Below are positions 1-6,343 of a stretch of 7,161 nucleotides of DNA, one piece after another. The translations under genes were made by a program, and so were the position numbers. Each line of letters starts with the position of its first letter. Position 1 is the stretch's first letter. The DNA is from Planctomycetales bacterium. GTDB lineage: Bacteria; 4484-113; JAFGCY01. The stretch is from the NCBI GenBank assembly GCA_024645305.1, contig JAHEFU010000117.1, positions 1,355 to 8,515 of the forward strand, written 5' to 3'. The notes under the pieces are model-generated. The model was not told the origin of the DNA and did not search any database. It was given only the letters and a program-made list of their open reading frames with translations.

Positions 1-75
1 CAGGTTGAGCGAAAGTGTGAAGATCACGTTGATCATCACGAGGAATATCACAAACTCCCAGTAAGGATTAATCAT
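1..75 (-). CDS. livM: LivM-type branched-chain amino acid ABC permease, N-terminal fragment
   Basis: These are the first 25 codons of a gene that continues past the left edge. The peptide reads MINPYWEFV, then a hydrophobic stretch ending in NVIFTLSLNL. That matches the first membrane helix of LivM permeases, which often contain an N-x-I-x-x-L-S-L-N-L pattern. The ATG at 73-75 overlaps the livH stop codon (TGA at 72-74) as ATGA, so translation is probably coupled. A good ribosome binding site (GGGAG) lies about 6 bases upstream, inside the end of livH. LivM pairs with LivH to form the inner-membrane channel of high-affinity leucine/isoleucine/valine importers. The real substrate may differ, since Liv-type systems also import amides, urea and aromatic compounds. 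The position right after livH strengthens a call that rests on only 25 residues. Confidence 0.82.
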   Translation of the reverse strand, partial: MINPYWEFVIFLVMINVIFTLSLNL

Positions 76-1493
76 ACTTTCTCCCTCGTCGTACGTCCGA
101 AGATGCCTGTCGGTCTGAACAGCAGTACCAGGATCAGGATTGCGAAAGCCATCGCATCAGCCAGCTTGCCGGCACCGGCGCCCTTGACCAGTCCCTCGCT
201 GATACCCATGATCATGCCGCCCACGGCTGCGCCGGGGATGCTGCCGATGCCTCCCACGACCGCTGCCACAAAGGCCTTGAGTCCCGGCAGGATGCCCATC
301 AGTGGGTCAATCTGCTGGTTATAGAGCCCCACGATGTTGCCAGCCACGGCCGCACAGGCTCCGCCGATGGCAAAGGTCTGGGCTATCACCTTGTCAGTGT
401 CAACGCCCATCAGCTTGGCGGCGTTCATGTCGAAGGACAGGGCGCGCATGCTCATGCCGAACATGCTGCGGTTGATAAGCAGATTCAGGGCCCACAGGAG
501 GAATGTCGTAATGACAACTATAACGACATTGAACCAGGGAATGCGGATGAATTCACCAGCAGCGCTCTTGATGGGCAGGTGGAAGGCAAGGGGCGTGCCA
601 CTGCTGTCACTGAAAATCGGCTTCACCTGGTAATCAGCCACGGCAGCCCTGGCCCAGGAAAGCACGAACTGCTTCTCGTTTGAATCGAAGTTATAGCCAA
701 TGCTCGCAATCTGCCGGGGACTGCCGCTTGAGGCGGCGGCTTCATCAGGCGGCAATTCCACGAAACCGAATTGCTCCTCCGGATTGATTGTTAGCACTGG
801 CCCCCAGTCCGAGGTGCCACTGCGGCTGACGACCCTGATCCGCGCATAAGTGGTCTGCTTGAACTTCGCCGGCGCAAAACTCTCCTGGCTGCGATCGAAG
901 ATTTCGACCTGCCGGGCCCCGGTAAAGTCCTGGGTATCGGCGAACTGCAGCTGATAAACCTCAAGCTTGCGCGGCTCATAGCTCTTGGGATTGGCTCCGA
1001 AGGCAATGATCCCACCATTCTCCAGCAGGAAGCTCACGCCAACTGCTGTGATCAGGGCAGCAATGCGGCTGCTCTTGCGCAGTGGACGGTAAGCCAGGCG
1101 TTCCATCAGGACTGCCAGCACCGCACAGAGCACCGCTGAGATGATCAGCGAGATCGCGAAACACCAGATCAGGCTGATGCCATGCGTGAAGTTCAGCCAG
1201 CGTACGGTGAAGCGCAGCAGGTAGAAGCCGGAGAAGGCCCCCAGCATGTAAATGTCACCGTGGGCGAAGTTGATCAGCTTGATCACTCCGTATACCAGCG
1301 TGTATCCAAGGGCGATCAGGGCGTAGACACTGCCGAGGATCAGACCGATCAGGAGGTTCTCAATCAGGGAACCATAGGTGAAACCGGTGATACCGGCACC
1401 GGCTGCACTGGCTGCGACGGGGGCCAGTACGACCAGAACCAGGAACCACCAGCGGAAGCGGGACGCTTTGTGGATATATCTATACAGATCCAT
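72..1493 (-). CDS. livH: LivH-type branched-chain amino acid ABC permease with a large Fn3-like loop insert
   Basis: Inner-membrane permease subunit of a Liv-type ABC importer. After a short basic N-terminus and an extra hydrophobic segment (about residues 14-32), the conserved LivH core begins near residue 41. It includes GLILGSVYALIALGYTLVYG and then INFAHGD (74-80), a family signature. The C-terminal half has FGMSMRAL, the VGGIGSIPGAAVGG glycine-rich stretch and the closing LLFRPTGIFGR. At 473 residues it is far longer than usual (about 290-310). The excess lies at residues 172-315, a polar region with no membrane helix, between helices ending near FGANPKSY and starting near IPWFNVVIVVI. 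Part of the insert (about 213-236, TTYARIRVVSRSGTSDWGP) resembles the later strands of a fibronectin type III domain. No Shine-Dalgarno sequence precedes the ATG. The adjacent livM start supports the assignment; the substrate is unknown. Confidence 0.94.
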   Translation of the reverse strand: MDLYRYIHKASRFRWWFLVLVVLAPVAASAAGAGITGFTYGSLIENLLIGLILGSVYALIALGYTLVYGVIKLINFAHGDIYMLGAFSGFYLLRFTVRWLNFTHGISLIWCFAISLIISAVLCAVLAVLMERLAYRPLRKSSRIAALITAVGVSFLLENGGIIAFGANPKSYEPRKLEVYQLQFADTQDFTGARQVEIFDRSQESFAPAKFKQTTYARIRVVSRSGTSDWGPVLTINPEEQFGFVELPPDEAAASSGSPRQIASIGYNFDSNEKQFVLSWARAAVADYQVKPIFSDSSGTPLAFHLPIKSAAGEFIRIPWFNVVIVVITTFLLWALNLLINRSMFGMSMRALSFDMNAAKLMGVDTDKVIAQTFAIGGACAAVAGNIVGLYNQQIDPLMGILPGLKAFVAAVVGGIGSIPGAAVGGMIMGISEGLVKGAGAGKLADAMAFAILILVLLFRPTGIFGRTTREKV

Positions 1494-1505
1494 GCGAGTC
1501 AGACC

Positions 1506-1534
1506 ATTTTAGCCAAATCCAGATAAACAGTTAA
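1506..1534 (-). promoter_or_regulatory. Candidate sigma-70-like promoter for livH
   Basis: On the minus strand a TTAACT -35-like box (1529-1534) is followed by a 17-base spacer and a TAAAAT -10 box (1506-1511; 5 of 6 consensus bases). The -10 box ends only 12 bases before the livH ATG, so a transcript from it would have a leader of about 5 bases or none. This agrees with the missing Shine-Dalgarno sequence. A run of eight C (1535-1542 on this strand) touches the -35 box. The call rests on spacing and sequence similarity only. Confidence 0.4.
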
Positions 1535-1565
1535 GGGGGGGGAGGGCTGATTGGCCGCTGTCGGG

Positions 1566-2267
1566 CTATGCAAGGCCGAGCAGCTCGGGCAACTGACTGA
1601 TGCTGTGGTCAGGCTCATCCACGTGATAGCGCGATTCCTGGACTGCATAGTGCCCCTGCAGGATCCGCACCGTGGTCATACCCAGCCGATTGGCAGGCCA
1701 GATGTCATTGTCCAGCCTGTCACCGACCATCGCAGCCTGGCCGGCATCAACCCCCAGGGCCTCAAGGGTCACAATAAACAGTCGCGGATCCGGCTTGTGA
1801 AGCTGGTGAGTGCCGCTGATGCTGACATGCTCGAAGTACTCAGCCAGATCGTGGTACTCCATCCAGCGGTCAGCGCTGGCGAAGTTATTGCTGATCACAG
1901 CCAGGCGATGTGAGCGCGAGAGCTGCTCAAGTGTTTCGTGAGCGCCGGGCAGGAGTGGATTGAGCCGCCGGAATTCCTTGGGCTCATTCAGCAGCGGCAG
2001 CATCCGATTCACCATCTGTCGGATGATCTCACGATACAGGGCTTCATCGCGCCCTACCAGCTTCCAGACGATCACACGTGTCAGGGTGGGGGAGAAGCTG
2101 TGAATGACTTCAGTTGCCATCCGCCGGATGCCCGGCTGGTCGATTGCAATGCCCTTCTCTCCGAGGATCTCCGCGAGGAATGTCCACTGAAGCTCGAGTG
2201 CCGGCCGGTCATCCCAGATGGTGGATCCAAGATCGAAGCATATCGTTCCAGGCAGTTTGTTGCTCAC
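1566..2267 (-). CDS. HAD-superfamily hydrolase (phosphatase-like) with variant motif I
   Basis: This 233-residue protein has the haloacid dehalogenase layout. Motif I is FDLGST (nucleophile Asp12), an alpha-helical cap covers about residues 20-105, motif II is ISNN (Ser126), motif III is HKPDP (Lys158) and motif IV is GDRLDNDI (Asp183, Asp188). The order and the cap position fit subfamily IA, which mostly removes phosphate from small metabolites through a phospho-aspartate intermediate with Mg2+. The second Asp of motif I (DxD), the usual acid/base, is Gly14 here, so rate or chemistry may differ from a classical phosphatase. The start is a GTG with a GGGAG ribosome binding site 9 bases upstream. 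It overlaps the stop codon of a tiny upstream frame as GTGA. A 72-base gap separates it from livH, and no clear terminator follows. The substrate cannot be read from the sequence. Confidence 0.9.
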   Translation of the reverse strand: MSNKLPGTICFDLGSTIWDDRPALELQWTFLAEILGEKGIAIDQPGIRRMATEVIHSFSPTLTRVIVWKLVGRDEALYREIIRQMVNRMLPLLNEPKEFRRLNPLLPGAHETLEQLSRSHRLAVISNNFASADRWMEYHDLAEYFEHVSISGTHQLHKPDPRLFIVTLEALGVDAGQAAMVGDRLDNDIWPANRLGMTTVRILQGHYAVQESRYHVDEPDHSISQLPELLGLA

Positions 2268-2365
2268 AGCCAGCCGCTCCCACGCAGGACGGCCGGCGGC
2301 TTGCAGTTGTTGCGCCGGTCATTCCACAGAGTGCCGCCGAGGTCAAGGAACGCGCAACGTATCAT
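2264..2365 (-). pseudogene. 33-codon HAD motif I remnant between the uracil-DNA glycosylase and HAD genes
   Basis: This small open frame starts with an ATG that overlaps the glycosylase stop (ATGA, 2362-2365) and ends in a TGA that overlaps the HAD start (GTGA, 2264-2267). Its residues 6-17, FLDLGGTLWNDR, match motif I of the downstream HAD protein (CFDLGSTIWDDR): 7 of the last 10 residues are identical, and 21 of 30 bases agree. After NDR the frame loses any HAD likeness. In the downstream gene GACCGG is followed by a second CCGG; here that CCGG is missing. Restoring 4 bases gives DRPA again and joins the frame to the HAD gene with no stop, adding 34 residues to it. I read this as a decayed partial tandem duplication. 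A translated coupling peptide is the alternative. No other HAD motif is present, so it cannot be an enzyme. Confidence 0.6.
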
Positions 2366-2952
2366 ACGTTGAGCCGGCCGTTGTCATCGATCACGTCACT
2401 GAGCCTGCGGGCCTTCAGCAGGTCCTTGCGGAAGTCCTCCAGCTTGTTGCTGTCACGCAGCACGGCGCTTGGATGGTAGGTCGGCAGGATGACGAAGCCA
2501 TCGCGGCGCACATGCTTTCCGCGATCCTGGGTTATTTTCATCCCAGGTTTGATCAGCAGTGCCATGCTGTGGCGCCCGAGGGTGACGATCAGGCGGGGGC
2601 GGATAGTCACGAGCTGGGCGATCAGCCAGGAGCGGCAGGCATTGATTTCAAGGTCCTCAGGGTCCCGGTTGCCGGGCGGTCGGCACTTGAGGACGTTGGC
2701 AATGTAAACATCATTCTCGCTCCAGCCGACCTCGCGGATGGTCTGGCGCAGCAGCTGACCGCTGCGGCCCACGAAGGGCCGACCCTGCTCATCCTCATCA
2801 GCACCCGGAGCCTCGCCCACGAAGACGACTCTGGCATTGAAATGACCCTCGCCGGGTACAGTCTGATTGCGGGTTTCGCACAAAGCACAGTTGGTACAGG
2901 CCCGGATCTGGCCTGCCAGCCGTTCGAGCAGTTCATGCTTGCCTTCCGCCAC
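2362..2952 (-). CDS. Uracil-DNA glycosylase, family 4 (iron-sulfur type)
   Basis: Base-excision repair enzyme that cuts uracil out of DNA after cytosine deamination. The family 4 marks are all present in its 196 residues: four cysteines for a [4Fe-4S] cluster (Cys19 and Cys22 in CTNC, Cys90 in KCRPPGNR, Cys106 in NACRSW), the motif GEAPGADEDEQGRPFVG (46-62) for uracil binding, and PTYHPSAVLR (157-166) with the HPS motif. The length is normal for the family. The GTG start at 2950-2952 is the only sensible one in this frame, because an in-frame TAA lies four codons upstream. It has no clear ribosome binding site, however. The best upstream site (GGGAGAGG) serves a GTG at 2997-2999 in another frame. 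The gene starts 101 bases after the export-protein gene. Its stop overlaps the HAD remnant frame, so the downstream HAD gene is probably co-transcribed. Confidence 0.95.
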   Translation of the reverse strand: MAEGKHELLERLAGQIRACTNCALCETRNQTVPGEGHFNARVVFVGEAPGADEDEQGRPFVGRSGQLLRQTIREVGWSENDVYIANVLKCRPPGNRDPEDLEINACRSWLIAQLVTIRPRLIVTLGRHSMALLIKPGMKITQDRGKHVRRDGFVILPTYHPSAVLRDSNKLEDFRKDLLKARRLSDVIDDNGRLNV

Positions 2953-3053
2953 GATATTAGTTTAGCATCGCAGGCCAGCGGGCTGCCCTCAGGATCCACA
3001 GTCCTCTCCCAATGCTCGATCAGCCCGGCAGGAACCTCAGCAGGCCTGCTGAC
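2953..3053 (-). other. Intergenic leader of the uracil-DNA glycosylase gene
   Basis: These 101 bases lie between the export-protein stop and the glycosylase GTG. They hold a perfect 16-base palindrome next to the upstream stop. They also hold a strong Shine-Dalgarno-like GGGAGAGG followed by GTG (2997-2999) that opens the wrong frame for the glycosylase. Close to the gene start is an A/T-rich CTAAACTAATAT. I see no convincing -35/-10 pair and no terminator with a U run. Confidence 0.5.
3037..3052. repeat. Perfect 16-base palindrome next to the export-protein stop codon
   Basis: TCAGCAGGCCTGCTGA reads the same on both strands and begins one base after the TAG stop of the Wza-like gene. As RNA it could fold into a 6-bp stem with a GGCC loop. 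No U run follows, so a classical intrinsic terminator is unlikely. It could protect the transcript's 3' end, bind a dimeric protein, or have no role. Confidence 0.5.
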
Positions 3054-4475
3054 CTAATTGCTGCTCTTGTTGATCGTATTGTCAACCACGGCGTAACCGG
3101 TGATCAGGGTCGACATCGTGCTCAGGATCTCACCGAATTCGAAGGACTTGCCCTTAGGAGGCACGTATATCACGTCACCGGGCTGCAGGAAAATGTCCGT
3201 GCACAGTGGGAATCCCTTGTGGATCTCCTTGAAGTTGACGCGGATCACTTCCGATGCAATCTGCGGGTTCAGGCGGTCACGGTTCTGCCGGATGATGGCT
3301 ATCCAGGTCAGGTGGGCCTCCGGGGTCTCACCGCCAGCTTCGGCGATGTAGTCCAGTACGTTCTGGTCTTCACGGAATCCAAAGGCTCCGGCAACATTCA
3401 CTTCCCCGAGCACGAAGATGCGGTTCTCCCGCGGAACGATTGAGATTATGTCACGGTTATGGAGTTCGAAATCACTGATCGTACTCAGGTCACTGAGCGC
3501 TGGATGCAGGTTCAGAATGAGGCGCTCCAGGTTCCCCCAGTTGTCAAAGCGATAGATAACCGAATTCACCAGGTCCGCGGAATAATCCAGGGTGCCAGCC
3601 AGGCGCAGCATGTCACCCAGGGTCTCGCCGGCCATCAGTTCAAATCGTCCAACATTGGTTGTGCCGGTCAGAGTCACATACTGCTCCGGTGTCGGGATGT
3701 AAACCACATCCTTGTCCCTGAGCGCAATGTTGTAGCGGGACAGCTCGCCTTCGGTGGTCAGAAACAGCGGGTCAATGATGCTGACGCTGGTTGCCGGGTC
3801 CCGCTTGCGCTGGTCCACCCACTGGCGCCAGTTCGTGTATTCAGGGAGGCTTGTGACAGCCTTGCGGGCCACTGCATTGGAGGGCAGAGTGAGAATCGCC
3901 TGGCCTTCCTCAGCGAACAGCGTCTCCGGGGCGGGATTGGCAACCTTGCCAAAGTCAAAGCCACCCCGCAGCAGATGCACCCGCCGGTACAGGGTGAGCT
4001 TGTCCAGCTCCATCTCACTTACTATGTCGATCATGCTGGAGCCGTTCTCCAGCAGGAAGATCCTGCCCGGGAAGTCCGGACCGAATACGAACACCTCAAA
4101 GCGCCCCCGGCTCAGCAGCTGCAGGGAGACGTTTGGCTCTCGGTAGTACTCCATATAGGCATTGGTAATGGCTACGCTGGCCTCATTGATCTGCATCCCG
4201 CGCAGGTCCATCTGGCCCACGAAGGGAAGCGTCACATGTCCTTCGTTGTCAAGCTGGACGCGCTCGTCCGACTGGTTGACCCCGTCAAACAGCTTGATCA
4301 GGATGAAGTCGCCGCTGTCCAGCCTGTAGTTGCGCACATCGAGCAGGGGGTTGTCATCAGGCAGGGCAGGCTGGGGTAGCAGGAAAGGTGGATCAGGTTC
4401 TTCCTGCGCAAGCGCATGACCGGCCATTGCCAGCAGCGCAAGCAGCAGCAGTGCAAGACTGCGAATCCCGTTCAT
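3054..4475 (-). CDS. Wza/KpsD-like polysaccharide export protein with SLBB domains
   Basis: Outer-membrane channel component for surface polysaccharide. A signal peptide covers residues 1-23 (basic start, leucine-rich core, cleavage at ALA-QEE). A polysaccharide export domain follows (about 48-121), with YRLDSGD and the DNEGHVTLPFVGQ strand pair. Ligand-binding SLBB-like repeats come next: one near 124-160, a clear one starting at YVTLTGTTNVGRFEL (about 265-310) and another at IFVLGEVNVAGAFGF (about 352-400). The protein ends with the family's GDVIYVPP and a C-terminal segment that could be the outer-membrane helix known from Wza. There is no lipobox cysteine, so unlike Wza it is probably not a lipoprotein. 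Its 473 residues exceed Wza (about 380), which fits an extra SLBB unit. The ATG at 4473-4475 follows a purine-rich ribosome binding site (GGAGGAAAGGAAGG). The gene lies 56 bases after the sugar dehydrogenase, in the same direction. Confidence 0.92.
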   Translation of the reverse strand: MNGIRSLALLLLALLAMAGHALAQEEPDPPFLLPQPALPDDNPLLDVRNYRLDSGDFILIKLFDGVNQSDERVQLDNEGHVTLPFVGQMDLRGMQINEASVAITNAYMEYYREPNVSLQLLSRGRFEVFVFGPDFPGRIFLLENGSSMIDIVSEMELDKLTLYRRVHLLRGGFDFGKVANPAPETLFAEEGQAILTLPSNAVARKAVTSLPEYTNWRQWVDQRKRDPATSVSIIDPLFLTTEGELSRYNIALRDKDVVYIPTPEQYVTLTGTTNVGRFELMAGETLGDMLRLAGTLDYSADLVNSVIYRFDNWGNLERLILNLHPALSDLSTISDFELHNRDIISIVPRENRIFVLGEVNVAGAFGFREDQNVLDYIAEAGGETPEAHLTWIAIIRQNRDRLNPQIASEVIRVNFKEIHKGFPLCTDIFLQPGDVIYVPPKGKSFEFGEILSTMSTLITGYAVVDNTINKSSN

Positions 4476-4489
4476 TGCCTTCCTTTCCT

Positions 4490-4509
4490 CCGGACCACTG
4501 TGGATCCGG
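4490..4509 (-). promoter_or_regulatory. Inverted repeat touching the ribosome binding site of the export-protein gene
   Basis: On the minus strand CCGGATCCACAGTGGTCCGG can fold into an 8-bp stem (CCGGA, a bulged T, CCA; loop CAG; TGGTCCGG). The last GG of the stem is the first GG of the GGAGG Shine-Dalgarno element. The fold could therefore reduce translation unless it is opened. It is present only in transcripts that start upstream, for example in the dehydrogenase gene. Any regulatory role is inference. Confidence 0.4.
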
Positions 4510-4531
4510 TCTATTCTAGCGTCTTCCGTTC

Positions 4532-5551
4532 CTACAGTCCCGTTTGCAGGGGCTGGCCATTGTTGGCCAGACTCTCACAGCCCAGTTCGATCAGCTTGAC
4601 ATTGGCGTAGCCCTGGCGGCCACTGGAACGGGGTGTCCGGCCCTCCCGGATACAGTCAATGAACTCCTGGCATTCAGCCTTGAGGGGTTCCGTCGGCCTG
4701 ACGAAGGGGATGTGCACATCACCGGAGCGGATACTCAGGAAGCTGGCATTGCCGGGTTCCAGGTACTTCTGCCAGTCCACACCTTTCTCATGGACCTGCA
4801 GCTTGTAGCGGGGGTCCATGTCGTCAAACACCACCATCTTCTTGCTGCCCACGACCTTGATCAGTCTGACCTTCTCGGGGTCCAGCCAGCTGGAGGTGAT
4901 GCTGGCCATGCTGCGGTCAGCGAACTTCAGCGTCAGATGCGTCACATCCTCGATTCCGGCATCGGGCTGCACGAAGGCCTGGCCCGTTGCACTCACGCTG
5001 ACCGGATCCTGGCCCAGCAGGTACTGCACGATTGAGATGTCGTGCGGTGCCATGCTCCACATCACATTCTCGTGACGCCGGATGACACCGAGATTGCAGC
5101 GCGTGGCTGAAATGTAGTAAATGTCGCCCAGTTCCCCGCTTTCGATCATGTTACGGATGAATTCCACAGCCGGGTGATAGAGCAGGATGTGTCCGACCAT
5201 CAGTACCAGATTGCGGGATTCGGCAGCTTCACACAATTCGAGCGCCAGCGCGCTGCTTTCGCACAGCGGCTTCTCAATGTGGCAGTGCACTCCGGCTTCC
5301 AGCAGCTTCAGGCCGGCAGCATGGTGCGCCTGGGTATGTGTGGCAATCACCGCGCCATCCAGACCGAATCCCACGAATTCATCCAATGATGTGGTGGTCC
5401 GCACGGTCGGATAGTCTGCCTTGATTTTTGCCAGGCGTGCTTCATCCAGGTCGCAGACGGCGCTCAGCACGCCGAGGGATGAGAGGTTGCGGACATAGTT
5501 CGCCCCCCAGTTACCTGCACCGACGAGGCCGATTTTCAGTTGATCAGTCAT
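4532..5551 (-). CDS. Gfo/Idh/MocA-family NAD(P)-dependent sugar (probably nucleotide-sugar) dehydrogenase
   Basis: Cytoplasmic oxidoreductase of 339 residues. The N-terminal Rossmann fold shows IGLVGAGNWG (7-16) and an acidic pair (CDLDEARL, 33-40) at the end of the second strand. The family's catalytic lysine motif EKP is at 93-95. The C-terminal substrate domain has VGHILLYHPAV (119-129) and APHDISI (168-174) with the expected catalytic His170. Relatives in polysaccharide clusters oxidise the C3 hydroxyl of UDP-GlcNAc or UDP-GlcNAcA (GnnA and WbpB/WlbA types), giving a 3-keto sugar that an aminotransferase then aminates. That substrate is plausible here because a WbpA-type gene is nearby, but no aminotransferase is in view. 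The ATG has a GGAGAG ribosome binding site 7 bases upstream. It lies 14 bases after the formyltransferase stop, so the two are probably one operon. Other sugar substrates remain possible. Confidence 0.92.
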   Translation of the reverse strand: MTDQLKIGLVGAGNWGANYVRNLSSLGVLSAVCDLDEARLAKIKADYPTVRTTTSLDEFVGFGLDGAVIATHTQAHHAAGLKLLEAGVHCHIEKPLCESSALALELCEAAESRNLVLMVGHILLYHPAVEFIRNMIESGELGDIYYISATRCNLGVIRRHENVMWSMAPHDISIVQYLLGQDPVSVSATGQAFVQPDAGIEDVTHLTLKFADRSMASITSSWLDPEKVRLIKVVGSKKMVVFDDMDPRYKLQVHEKGVDWQKYLEPGNASFLSIRSGDVHIPFVRPTEPLKAECQEFIDCIREGRTPRSSGRQGYANVKLIELGCESLANNGQPLQTGL

Positions 5552-5565
5552 TTAATGCTCTCCGT

Positions 5566-6273
5566 TCAGCGGTTGGCCCGCTTCTCAACATATGCCGGGA
5601 AAAGGCGCAAAGTCTCCGCCTCCGTGTCCGCATCCATCTTCGTGTTGTGGGTGGTATTCTCTCCCACATCGTAACCCTCACCGGCAATCGCCATCGCGAC
5701 TGAGCGGGGGATCATGTCAATCTGCATTTCATACAGCCGTTCCTGGAAATCAAACGGCGTGTCATCCTTCCAGATGGGCATGTCCTCAACGAACATGATC
5801 CGCCCGGCATCTACCCGCGGGTCAATCAGGTGGGCGGTCACAGCCTGGGGGATGTCGTTGTAGACACTCCACAGCATCGCATCCAGACCACGCGTCTGCG
5901 GAATCAGGCCCGGATGGTAGTTGATGATGCCGTGGCGGAATGAATCGATGATGTGCTTCTTCAGGATCCGGGCTCCGGCAATCACGGCGAGGTCAATTCC
6001 ATGCTCAGCCACAGCCTTCACCACATCGCGGCTGTTATGTGGCAGCACTACATATGGGATATCCAGCCGCTCTGCGATCTGCCGCGGATGCATTTCTCCG
6101 CGGTGGCGAACCTTGGTGCGCACGCTGGCCGGGGGAATGTTGAGCTTCACGGGGTCCGCAGCTATGATCAGCGCAGGCGTAATGCCTTCGACATGCATCT
6201 TGAAGATGAAGTCCTGGGTCTTCCGGTGTGGAAAGTTGTAAGCGAACAGTGCAGTTTTCGTAATTGCGCTCAA
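5566..6273 (-). CDS. Formyltransferase-fold protein (possible sugar N-formyltransferase)
   Basis: This protein has the fold of methionyl-tRNA and glycinamide ribonucleotide formyltransferases, which use N10-formyl-tetrahydrofolate. The catalytic triad is visible: Asn118 and His120 in INYHPGLIPQTRG, and Asp155 in DPRVDAGRIM (numbered from the start chosen here, 235 residues). It lacks the C-terminal tRNA-binding domain of Fmt. With sugar-nucleotide genes on both sides, N-formylation of an amino sugar is the best guess. The start at 6271-6273 is a TTG with AGGA 7 bases upstream; the protein then begins SAITKTALFAYNFPH. A farther TTG (6334-6336) would add 21 residues, but it has no ribosome binding site and the added residues do not resemble the fold. 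The gene heads the leftward operon and faces the divergent wbpA-like gene. Confidence 0.83.
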   Translation of the reverse strand: MSAITKTALFAYNFPHRKTQDFIFKMHVEGITPALIIAADPVKLNIPPASVRTKVRHRGEMHPRQIAERLDIPYVVLPHNSRDVVKAVAEHGIDLAVIAGARILKKHIIDSFRHGIINYHPGLIPQTRGLDAMLWSVYNDIPQAVTAHLIDPRVDAGRIMFVEDMPIWKDDTPFDFQERLYEMQIDMIPRSVAMAIAGEGYDVGENTTHNTKMDADTEAETLRLFPAYVEKRANR

Positions 6274-6315
6274 GTCTGCTTCCTGAATATGGATAGATAT
6301 CGTGCCTGCATTACC

Positions 6316-6343
6316 GATATAAGACCCACTTTTCAATGGACAA
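6316..6343 (-). promoter_or_regulatory. Candidate promoter for the leftward sugar/export operon
   Basis: On the minus strand TTGTCC (6338-6343) and TATATC (6316-6321) are 16 bases apart, and each matches 4 of 6 consensus bases. Transcription would start about 35 bases before the TTG at 6273. It would also start downstream of the alternative TTG at 6336, which favours the shorter protein. The boxes are weak. Confidence 0.3.

Noticed and set aside
1494..1565. A possible intrinsic terminator between the HAD and livH genes
   Set aside because: Only short GGCC-type pairings are present and no stable stem followed by a U run could be found.
2622..2999. A 125-codon minus-strand frame from the GTG at 2999
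   Set aside because: It has a strong ribosome site, but beyond its first residues it overlaps the glycosylase in another frame and shows no conserved motif. It is kept only as a hint of a start problem.
2218..3057. A 279-codon open frame on the plus strand opposite the glycosylase gene
   Set aside because: It lies antisense to two genes with clear family motifs and shows no recognisable domain. Long antisense frames are common in GC-rich coding DNA.
3459..4379. A 306-codon plus-strand open frame within the export-protein gene
   Set aside because: The opposite strand encodes a complete Wza-like protein with a signal peptide and ribosome binding site. This frame is a shadow with no family likeness.
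2992..4507. The 11-base word ACTGTGGATCC found at 4497-4507 and, inverted, at 2992-3002
   Set aside because: Several 11-base matches are expected by chance in a 7-kb window read on both strands.
6274..6336. N-terminal extension of the formyltransferase to the TTG at 6336
   Set aside because: No ribosome binding site is present, the added 21 residues do not fit the fold, and a better TTG start lies at 6273.
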